Shown here: positions 1 to 6,764 of the stretch, one piece after another
Position numbering within the stretch: the first letter of the stretch is position 1
Layout: every line of letters starts with the position of its first letter
Assembly: GCA_009699915.1 (NCBI GenBank)
Contig: WLNG01000011.1
Coordinates: 1-14,367 of the forward strand
Reading direction: 5' to 3'
DNA from: Actinomycetota bacterium
Lineage (GTDB): Bacteria > Actinomycetota > Thermoleophilia > Solirubrobacterales > Solirubrobacteraceae
DNA: 14,367 nucleotides
Position numbers and translations under genes: made by a program
The notes under the pieces: generated by a model
Database searches by the model: none
What the model was told of the DNA's origin: nothing
The model's input: the letters and a program-made list of their open reading frames with translations, nothing else

Positions 1-780
1 GGCCTCGAGCATCGAGACCCTGAGGTTCGGGAACCGTTCAAAGGTCCCCTCGCCGATCAGGCTCGCAAGCTGGGCCTGGAAGACCTGCATGTGCGTGACG
101 TAATCCTCAAGGAACCACGACGCTGCACCCGCGGGACTCGGAGGCCCGTCGGGCACGCCGCCGTAGTGGATGCCGGCGACGAGGTCGTTGCGCTCGATCG
201 CCTCCCACATCGGCCGCCAGACGCGCTGTCCGTACAGCCGTGAGGAACGGACCGGGAGCAGCACCTGCACGACCGACGGGTGACCGCCAAGCCGGTCGAT
301 CTCCGCGGCCGCATCTTCAGGCACGGTGCTCGGCACCACGATCGAGCCGCGCAGACGCTGATCGCGCTCGAGCCACTCGCGCACGAGCCAGTCGTTCAGC
401 GCCTGCGCAAGGGCCAGCGAGAAGTCCGGGTGGCGGATCTGATCGACGCCCCAATAGCAGCTCACGATTGCGCGCTCGACACCGAACGGATCGAGCAGGT
501 CGGCCTGCAGCATGCCGAGATCGGAAGCCGCAACGCCCCCGTCTGCGCGCGCCCAGCGCGGATCGAGCGTCAAGGAGACGCCCGGCGGATAGAGCGTCGG
601 GGTCTGCGGCGGCGCCCTGAAGCCGGTCTCCTCGATGTACTCGACCCAGACCTCAGGCAGGTCGGACTTCAGCGCGTCGATCGACGGCAGGTTGACGTGC
701 ACGTCGGCATCGATCACCGGGCCGGCCCAGACCGAGCGCAGCTCGGCGGCATCCCCGGCGCGCAGATCAACTGTGGACAT
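1..780 (-). CDS. Amidohydrolase-2 family protein, 3' end missing (copy B)
   Basis: The first 260 residues of a metal-dependent amidohydrolase of the ACMSD/gamma-resorcylate decarboxylase superfamily (Amidohydro_2); the reading frame is open to the left edge, so the C-terminus is outside the window. The start is the ATG at 780-778. Visible metal-site elements are an N-terminal DADVH (D26, H28), then GIHYGG (H205) on a later strand, and LRVSMLEA (E259) at the edge. The last aspartate ligand would lie beyond the window. The family uses one divalent metal to hydrolyse C-N/C-O bonds or decarboxylate, usually in the cytosol. No signal peptide is seen. The start lies inside the upstream amidohydrolase gene (14-bp overlap, stop of that gene at 767-769), so translation is probably coupled; the ribosome site is weak. 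It is a clear but divergent paralogue of that neighbour. The substrate is unknown. Confidence 0.88.
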   Translation of the reverse strand, partial: MSTVDLRAGDAAELRSVWAGPVIDADVHVNLPSIDALKSDLPEVWVEYIEETGFRAPPQTPTLYPPGVSLTLDPRWARADGGVAASDLGMLQADLLDPFGVERAIVSCYWGVDQIRHPDFSLALAQALNDWLVREWLERDQRLRGSIVVPSTVPEDAAAEIDRLGGHPSVVQVLLPVRSSRLYGQRVWRPMWEAIERNDLVAGIHYGGVPDGPPSPAGAASWFLEDYVTHMQVFQAQLASLIGEGTFERFPNLRVSMLEA

Positions 781-1912
781 GGCCGCCGTTCTCCAGATGG
801 GCGAGCCTCGGGAAGCAGCGGATCGCGTTGTGACCCATGATGCCCTCGCGCAGATGGTCCGGGACGAGTCGCGACACCTCGGTCGGCGAGTCGAAATCCC
901 AGTGCGGGTAGTCGCTCGAAAACATGATCCGATCGGGAGCGTCGAGCAGCCCGAGCGCCTGCGCGAAGTGCTTGGGGTTCTCCGACTCCTCGAGCGGCTG
1001 GGTGGAGAACCAGAGGTGCTCACGCAGATACTCCGAGGGCCTGCGCTGAAGGTGGGGCAGTTCGTCGCCGAACTGGCTCCAGGCAGAGTCGAAGCGCGCT
1101 GAGTACGCAGGGATCCAGGTCCAGCCACCCTCCAGGGCGACGACGCGCAGGCTCGGCCAGCGATCGAAGACGCCCTCGCAGACCAGGCTCGACAGCTGCG
1201 CGAGCAGGGCATTCGCAAGCCCGCAGTGATCCTCGTAATAGAACGAGGGGAAACCGGCCCCGCTGTACGGGTTGTTGCCGCCGTTGCCGGGATGGAACGC
1301 GATCGGCAGATCGTGGTGCACGATCGCCTCGAGGATGTCCCAATACTTGCGGTTGCCGATCGGCATGTGAGTGCGGAACGGCAACACCACGCAGGCGAAC
1401 CGCGGATTCGCGGCCCAGCGCTCAAGCTCTTCGACCGCGCCCTTCGGGTCCTCCAGCGGCAGAAGGATCGACGAGTAGAACCGATCGTCGGTCGCCAGCC
1501 AGGCCTCGTCATGCCACGCGTTCACGGCGCGGAAGAGTGCTCGCGTGAACTCCTGGGGCGCGGCGCCGCCGTTGAACGACTGAATCGAGGCCATGATGTC
1601 GTGCAGCACACAGGCGTCAACGCCGAACGCGTCGAGGTGCTGCTCACGGAAGAAGTCGACGTCGGCCCCGGGAGGCTTGCCGGACGGGGGCCACGCATCG
1701 GTGCGGCAGCCCATGAAACGTGCGCGAACGATGCCCAGTTCGGGCGACGGCGTCCGATAGCCGTACGTCTCGAGGTACTCGACCCACCGCGTCGGCATGT
1801 GGGCCTTCAGATCCTCGGGAGTCGGCAACGGGTGACAGTCGACGTCAATGAGCATCTGGGTCGTCGGCGGCTCTGCGACGGCCGTCCCGGTGGTCTGCAG
1901 CGTCTCGGTCAT
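767..1912 (-). CDS. Amidohydrolase-2 family protein (copy A)
   Basis: A complete 381-residue amidohydrolase of the ACMSD-like superfamily. Candidate metal ligands and catalytic positions are DVDCH near the N-terminus (D25, H27), PIAFHPG (H207), the strand ending VVALEGGW (E261), and FSSDYPH (D334, H337). The first motif is DxH rather than the HxH of classical ACMSD, as in E/D-x-H decarboxylases of this superfamily. Known relatives are non-oxidative decarboxylases or hydrolases; which applies here cannot be told. I chose the ATG at 1912 because it is preceded by AAGGAG with a 4-base spacer and forms an ATGA overlap with the stop of the HyuB-like gene. The longer in-frame extension to 2011 is Arg-rich and lies inside HyuB coding sequence. 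Copy B follows with a 14-bp overlap, so the two may form a heteromer or perform successive steps. Confidence 0.93.
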   Translation of the reverse strand: MTETLQTTGTAVAEPPTTQMLIDVDCHPLPTPEDLKAHMPTRWVEYLETYGYRTPSPELGIVRARFMGCRTDAWPPSGKPPGADVDFFREQHLDAFGVDACVLHDIMASIQSFNGGAAPQEFTRALFRAVNAWHDEAWLATDDRFYSSILLPLEDPKGAVEELERWAANPRFACVVLPFRTHMPIGNRKYWDILEAIVHHDLPIAFHPGNGGNNPYSGAGFPSFYYEDHCGLANALLAQLSSLVCEGVFDRWPSLRVVALEGGWTWIPAYSARFDSAWSQFGDELPHLQRRPSEYLREHLWFSTQPLEESENPKHFAQALGLLDAPDRIMFSSDYPHWDFDSPTEVSRLVPDHLREGIMGHNAIRCFPRLAHLENGGHVHS

Positions 1913-4104
1913 GTCGCTCCTTCGTCTTCCTGCGCGAATCCGACTGCCCCGACAGGCGCGTCGGATGTCCAGCCTTCGACGATCGTCTCGATCTGCAGGG
2001 CCCCGGCGCAAGTACCGCAGAATCGCGCGGCGAGCGTCACCTGCGGACGCTCCTGGCGGTCGCGGACCCGCATGTCCCAGTCGGCGAACGCTTCAACGAC
2101 CGGCGTGGTGCGCGCGACGACTGCCGGGCCCTCGCTCCAGCGGTCCGGATCACCGAGATCGGCGCTGCAGTAGGCGCACGCAACGCTGCCATCGGCGTGC
2201 ACCGTGGCGACGCCGGGAACCTCCGGGTGCGCCATGTCGCGCGCTGGCTCACGCCCGATCCGCTCACGCCGGATGGCGGCTCGTCGCTCTGCGGTCGCCT
2301 GCTCGTCCACCTTGCCGTCGTCGCTGACGACCACGCCGTACGCGGCGGCGGCATGCTTCGGCGTGACGTAGCCGGCCTGCAGATCGCGTCCGATGCTGGC
2401 CAGCTCGCGCAGGAGTGGATCGCCCAGGCCACCGCCACCGCCGCTGCGCGAGAGGAACACGTCGCCTGCCCCCAAGGCGAGATGCGTGACCTTGTTGCGG
2501 GTGGGCGGAGTGGTCCCGTCGAGCCGCGCACGCGTCGGCAAGAGACCGGAGCCGAGCAGTTCGTCAACGTTCGTCTCGCGCATCACGATGTAGTCACCGG
2601 CAGAGGGCGGCAGTCCTCCGCCGAAGCCATGCGGAGGCACCTCGGCGATGTTGTTCCAGACCGGTCCGGCGACGCCGGCGGCATAGCGAACCGCGTAGGC
2701 CTGCTCCATCCCGTTGCCTCCGCGGGCGATTCCCGGCCCGCCGCAGTTGGCCGTGATGCGGCGCCAGAGGAAGAAGACCGGATCCTGCGCCTCGTGCGTC
2801 TCGACATCGGACATGCCGCAGCCGGCCATCATCGTGAAGCCGTAGGTGTCGAGGCCGTCGGCGAACGGCTGCGCCGGCCCGCCGGTGGCAGCCGCACCAT
2901 CGACGTAGAACATCACGGATGAGCCGCCGTGCTGATTGGCGCCGAACAGCGCGAAGGCGGGGAACCCGTCGACCGTGCGTCCGGAGACGCGGCGGCGCAG
3001 CGAGGGCTCATTGGCGCGCACCAGCGCCTGGTTGAGCGCGTCGCGCACGAGATTCACCGCGTGGGAGCCCACCTCGGCGTGCGAGGCGCTCACCGGGGCG
3101 GGCGGGGTCGCGTTGACGATCGTGCCCGGCTCGCCGAGATCCAGGTGGATCGGCCGGAACATCCCGCCGTTCACCGGCAGGTCGCCGTACGCGAGCATCA
3201 CCGTGAGCGCCGTCATCGTGCAGCCGAGCATCGAGCCCGACGTGGAGTTCACGAAGCCGTCGATCTGGGGAACGCCCGAGTAACGGAAGTGCAGATCGTC
3301 GCCGGCGACCTCCATGTCCAGGCGCATCTCCAGCAGCCGGTCGGCGCCTTCGTGGCCGTCGTACTCGTTCCAGTTGACGGCGCTGTACACCCCGTCGGGC
3401 AAGGCGGCGATCCGCGAGCGCAGCACCTTCTCGCTGAGGTCCTTGTTCAGCTCGCAGAACTGCTTGTGACGCTCGAGTCCGTACTCGTCGATGAGCTTCG
3501 TGAGCTTGCGCGATGCGGTGTTGTTGGCCGCGATCATCGACCGCAGGTCGTTGATCACCGGCCCGGGGACGCGCACGTTCGCGGCGATGAACTCCTCCCA
3601 CTCGGTGGAGAGGACGCCGTCGCGGATCACGCGAATCGGCGGGAAGCGCAGGCCCTCCTGCCAGACGTCGTGGGCCCCCGGCGCGAACCCCGAGATGCCG
3701 ACTCCCCCGATGTCGAGCACGTGCATGTTCACGAAGCTCCAGCCGAGGTGCTCATCGCCGTAGAACGTCGGCATGATCACGCTGACGTCGCCCTGGTGGA
3801 GTGCGCCAGCGGTGTGCGGATCGTTGACGATCCAGCCGTCGCCGGGAGCGAGGTCCATGCTCTGCGCGAGCTCGTTGACCTTCTGGGTGCCGACGAGCGA
3901 GGACCCCAGATGGGCGATCACGTACGCGGCGAAGCTGAGGTGCTCGGGCGTTCGATCGAGCAGGCAGGTCGAGAAGTCCTTCGCCTCGACCACGATCGGT
4001 GACCCCGACGTGCGCATCAGCGTGATCGCCATCTCGCGGGCGACGTTCTCAAGCGCCTTGCGGTGGATCTCCGCGGCGATGACGTCGTACTCGGTCGTAC
4101 TCAC
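1909..4104 (-). CDS. HyuB/oxoprolinase-B-type subunit with C-terminal zinc-ribbon extension
   Basis: A 731-residue hydantoinase B/N-methylhydantoinase family protein, partner of the HyuA-type subunit encoded just upstream. Family motifs include WIVNDPHTAGALHQGDV (91-107), MHVLDIGG (127-134), and the glycine-rich SGGGGGLGDPLLR (554-566). HyuAB pairs couple ATP hydrolysis to opening of cyclic amides (hydantoin, 5-oxoproline) or to carboxylation of ketones (acetone and acetophenone carboxylases). The last ~100 residues are an extension with CAYC (C643, C646) and CGTC (C696, C699), a zinc-ribbon arrangement. It resembles, by motif only, the separate small gamma subunit of acetone/acetophenone carboxylases, so I lean towards a carboxylase-like role. 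The start is GTG at 4104, with GGGAGGG 6 bases before it and a GTGA overlap with hyuA. The exact substrate is unknown. Confidence 0.93.
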   Translation of the reverse strand: MSTTEYDVIAAEIHRKALENVAREMAITLMRTSGSPIVVEAKDFSTCLLDRTPEHLSFAAYVIAHLGSSLVGTQKVNELAQSMDLAPGDGWIVNDPHTAGALHQGDVSVIMPTFYGDEHLGWSFVNMHVLDIGGVGISGFAPGAHDVWQEGLRFPPIRVIRDGVLSTEWEEFIAANVRVPGPVINDLRSMIAANNTASRKLTKLIDEYGLERHKQFCELNKDLSEKVLRSRIAALPDGVYSAVNWNEYDGHEGADRLLEMRLDMEVAGDDLHFRYSGVPQIDGFVNSTSGSMLGCTMTALTVMLAYGDLPVNGGMFRPIHLDLGEPGTIVNATPPAPVSASHAEVGSHAVNLVRDALNQALVRANEPSLRRRVSGRTVDGFPAFALFGANQHGGSSVMFYVDGAAATGGPAQPFADGLDTYGFTMMAGCGMSDVETHEAQDPVFFLWRRITANCGGPGIARGGNGMEQAYAVRYAAGVAGPVWNNIAEVPPHGFGGGLPPSAGDYIVMRETNVDELLGSGLLPTRARLDGTTPPTRNKVTHLALGAGDVFLSRSGGGGGLGDPLLRELASIGRDLQAGYVTPKHAAAAYGVVVSDDGKVDEQATAERRAAIRRERIGREPARDMAHPEVPGVATVHADGSVACAYCSADLGDPDRWSEGPAVVARTTPVVEAFADWDMRVRDRQERPQVTLAARFCGTCAGALQIETIVEGWTSDAPVGAVGFAQEDEGAT
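1917..1922 (-). promoter_or_regulatory. Shine-Dalgarno site of amidohydrolase copy A
   Basis: AAGGAG lies 4 bases before the ATG at 1912 and inside the end of the HyuB-like gene. It decides the start against the longer upstream extension. Confidence 0.7.
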
Positions 4105-6206
4105 TGGTCGCCCTCCCGCTTCAGGATGAAGTTCATGAACGCGTCACGGGCGGCCGTCGTGCCGGCCGGAACGAAGATCGTCGTGTCGTGCGCATCGATG
4201 ATCGCCGGCCCGGTGATCCCCACCCCCGGCTCGAACTGCCGCTCGTCGTACACGCTGATCTGCGCGCGCGTCCGGGTGCCCGGGAGGTACACGCTGCGCT
4301 GCGCCGTCGGCTCGACGGTCCGCGGCGAGACCGCCGCTGCGGTACCCGCACCCAGCTCGGGGCGATCCTGGCGCCCGACCGCAGTGACGCTGTAGGTCAC
4401 CAGCGTTGCCGGGACCCCCTCCCACGCTGTTCCTTCGCCGTAGGTCTTCTCGTACAGGTCGCGGAAGACCCTGCTGAGCTCGGCGGCGTCCTCCTCGCCC
4501 GAGAACGGGCGATCCGGCAGGACGAGCGAGAGCTCGAACGCCTGGCCTTGGAAGCGGAAGTCGCCGGAGCGAACGATCTCGATCGAGTCGGCGCCGAAAC
4601 CCTCGGCCGTCATCTCATCGCGCGCGGCGGTGACCATCGCGTCGGTAATCGCGTTCACCCGATCGGCATCGCCAGGATTGCTGAGATCCCAACCCACCGA
4701 CTGGTCGTTGCGCAGCACAAAGTCCGAGGCGAGCAGACCGAGCCCGCAGAAGACGGAGCTGTTCTGGGGGATCACGACCGTCGCGATGTCGAGGCGCTCG
4801 GCGATCTGGCAGGCGAACATCGGCAGCGTGCCGCCGTAGGCCAGGAACAGGAACTCGCGGGGATCGTGGCCCTTCTCGATGCTGACCTCCCGGACGGCGT
4901 TGGCCATGTTCGCGACGACGAGGTCGTGAACGGCAGCCGCCGCCTCGTCCGCATCCCAGCCGAAGCGGCTGCCGAGCGCGTGGTCCAGCGCCTCCCGCGC
5001 GAGATCCGGCTGAAGCTGGACGCGGCCGTTGAGATACCGATCGGGATCGATGATCCCCATCGTCACCATCGCGTCGGTAACCGTCGGCTCGGTGCCGCCG
5101 TTGCCCAGCGCGGCCGGGCCGGGAGTGGAACCGGCGCTCTGCGGCCCCACCTGCGGGACGCCACGCTCGGAGACCCAAGCGATCGAGCCGCCGCCCGCAC
5201 CGACGGAGACGACGTCGACGACGTTCACCCCCGTCTTGAACGGCCCGAGGTCGAGGTTCTTCTCCACGACGATCTCGTTGCCGGTGATGATGCCGGTGTC
5301 GAAGCTGGTGCCGCCCATGTCGCCGAGCAGCACGTTCTCGTGGCCCATGCGCCGCGCGAGCTCATTGGCTCCGATCGCCCCTGCCGCCGGGCCGGAGCCG
5401 AGCAGCGCCAGCGGGTATGCCTTGGCCTTGTCGAGGCTGATGCCGCCTCCCAGCCCTTGGAAGAAGACGAGTCCCCCGGCCAGCCCGGCCTCGCGCAGCT
5501 TGGTGTTGAGCGACGTCAGGTAGACCTCGGCGCGGTCCTGAACGAACGAGTTGAGGACCGCGGTCGTCCAGCGGCGATTCTCGCCGGAGACCGGGAAGAC
5601 GCTGTGGGAGGTGGTGACGAAGAGATCGGGGAAGCTCTCCTTGACGATCCGTTCAGCGGCGAGCTCGTTCTCGCCGTTGAGGTAGCTCGTCAGGAAGCAG
5701 ATCGCGAGCGCCTCGATGCCCTCCTCCTCGACGAGCCGCCGCGTCTCGCTGCGCACCTGCTCGGCGTCGATCGGCACGAGCACGGCGCCCGAGTAGTCGA
5801 TGCGCTCTTCGATTTCGGCGATCGACGTGCGGGCGACCAGCTCGGGGATGTTCACCTGCATCTGGTCGTCGAACTCGGTCCGGCGGGCACCGCCGGCGAG
5901 CCGGAAGGTGTCGGAGAACCCGTGCGTGACGAGCACGCCGACGCGTGAGCCGCGCAGCTCCGTGATCGTGTTCGTCACGACCGTGGTGGCGTTCACGAAC
6001 AGCTTCGTGCGGCCGAGCAGCTCCGCGAGCGAGATGTCCAGCTCGCCGGCCGCCACCTCGACCGCCCCGAGCACCCCGCGGCTGAAGTCGTCATACGTCG
6101 TCAGCGCCTTGCCGCGGACGACGCGGTCGCCGGCAACGACGGCGACGTCGGTGTGCGTCCCGCCGACGTCAACCCCGATGAACGCGTCAAGACCAGCTAC
6201 TGCCAT
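4101..6206 (-). CDS. HyuA/oxoprolinase-A-type ATP-hydrolysing subunit
   Basis: A 701-residue hydantoinase A/oxoprolinase family protein of usual length. The N-terminus carries the ASKHA-type phosphate loop FIGVDVGGTHTDVAVV (residues 9-24). The middle has the second nucleotide motif LLGDMGGTSFDTG, followed by VGAGGGSIAWV, both typical of the hydantoinase_A domain. In characterised relatives this subunit binds and cleaves ATP, activating bicarbonate/substrate (acetone, acetophenone carboxylase) or the lactam (5-oxoprolinase, N-methylhydantoinase). It acts in the cytosol with the HyuB subunit. The ATG at 6206 is preceded by AGGGAG with a 6-base spacer. The gene follows a 114-bp gap after the mutase small subunit, so it may have its own promoter or belong to the same long transcript. 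All catalytic glycine-rich motifs appear intact; the substrate cannot be assigned. Confidence 0.94.
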   Translation of the reverse strand: MAVAGLDAFIGVDVGGTHTDVAVVAGDRVVRGKALTTYDDFSRGVLGAVEVAAGELDISLAELLGRTKLFVNATTVVTNTITELRGSRVGVLVTHGFSDTFRLAGGARRTEFDDQMQVNIPELVARTSIAEIEERIDYSGAVLVPIDAEQVRSETRRLVEEEGIEALAICFLTSYLNGENELAAERIVKESFPDLFVTTSHSVFPVSGENRRWTTAVLNSFVQDRAEVYLTSLNTKLREAGLAGGLVFFQGLGGGISLDKAKAYPLALLGSGPAAGAIGANELARRMGHENVLLGDMGGTSFDTGIITGNEIVVEKNLDLGPFKTGVNVVDVVSVGAGGGSIAWVSERGVPQVGPQSAGSTPGPAALGNGGTEPTVTDAMVTMGIIDPDRYLNGRVQLQPDLAREALDHALGSRFGWDADEAAAAVHDLVVANMANAVREVSIEKGHDPREFLFLAYGGTLPMFACQIAERLDIATVVIPQNSSVFCGLGLLASDFVLRNDQSVGWDLSNPGDADRVNAITDAMVTAARDEMTAEGFGADSIEIVRSGDFRFQGQAFELSLVLPDRPFSGEEDAAELSRVFRDLYEKTYGEGTAWEGVPATLVTYSVTAVGRQDRPELGAGTAAAVSPRTVEPTAQRSVYLPGTRTRAQISVYDERQFEPGVGITGPAIIDAHDTTIFVPAGTTAARDAFMNFILKREGDQ

Positions 6207-6320
6207 GTTCGTCTCCCTGCTGTCTGCAGCCGTAAGGGGCCGACCGGTGTCCAGCCTTGCAGCTCTCGGCAGGACGCCAAGGGGAAGGATGCCCGGGATG
6301 GCACGTTTGGGGGGGTCATC
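6207..6320. other. Non-coding gap between mutase and HyuA genes
   Basis: A 114-bp spacer, one of only three non-coding gaps in the window. It holds a run of seven Gs (plus strand, 6309-6315) just after the mutase small-subunit stop, and the Shine-Dalgarno of the HyuA-type gene. I see no convincing promoter or rho-independent terminator, so read-through from the upstream genes is as likely as a separate transcription start. Confidence 0.6.
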
Positions 6321-6764
6321 TCAGCGGTCCGCCGTCTTGAGAGCGCGGCGTGCTTCCGGGTCCGCAAGGCGCACGAACGCCTCGACGATCTCCTGCTCGG
6401 TCGCTCCGGCAAGCACGACCTCGGTGATGCCTGCTTCGAGCGCCTGGAGGCGATCGGCCTCCGTGACGATCGAGCCGCCGACGACCGTGGGGATCGGCAG
6501 GTCCTCCGCTCCGAGCAGGTCGGCCAGCTCGCGGGCGTAGTACAGAAACTCCCAGGAATGCGCGCTGATGCCGACGACATCCACGTCCTCCTGGAACGCG
6601 ACCTCGGCGATCGTCTCGGGCAGCGTGAAGCGCCCGATGTAGATCACCTCGATCCCGGCGTCGCGCAGCATCCGCGAGACGGCGAGAGCTCCCGCCTCAT
6701 GCTGATCGAGTCCGAGCACGGTGACCAGTGCACGGATCTTGCGGCCGTTCAGCGTCTGGCTCAT
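6321..6764 (-). CDS. B12-binding small subunit of methylmalonyl-CoA-mutase-like enzyme
   Basis: A 147-residue cobalamin-binding domain protein, homologous to the C-terminal domain of methylmalonyl-CoA mutase and to the separate small subunits of isobutyryl- and 2-hydroxyisobutyryl-CoA mutases. It has the base-off/His-on signature DQHEAG (D20, H22, G25), whose histidine coordinates cobalt. It also has the family strand VVGISAHS and the nucleotide-tail motif PTVVGGSIV. The lysine that precedes this motif in methylmalonyl-CoA mutase (K604) is Val16 here. The ATG at 6764 overlaps the catalytic subunit stop as ATGA; no Shine-Dalgarno is visible, so translation likely depends on coupling. A 23-residue in-frame extension upstream is shadow sequence inside the neighbour and was not used. 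It must pair with the large subunit encoded immediately before it. Confidence 0.94.
   Translation of the reverse strand: MSQTLNGRKIRALVTVLGLDQHEAGALAVSRMLRDAGIEVIYIGRFTLPETIAEVAFQEDVDVVGISAHSWEFLYYARELADLLGAEDLPIPTVVGGSIVTEADRLQALEAGITEVVLAGATEQEIVEAFVRLADPEARRALKTADR

Noticed and set aside
1913..2011. 33-residue N-terminal extension of amidohydrolase copy A
   Set aside because: Arg-rich shadow of HyuB coding sequence; ATG at 1912 has an AAGGAG site and the ATGA overlap.
4188..5948. Plus-strand open frame of 586 codons opposite the HyuA-type gene
   Set aside because: It is Arg/Asp/His-rich without recognisable motifs and is fully antisense to a gene with clear family motifs. Such mirror frames are expected in GC-rich coding DNA.
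6309..6315. Run of seven Gs as a possible slippage site
   Set aside because: It lies in non-coding sequence just after the mutase small-subunit stop, where slippage would not alter a protein.
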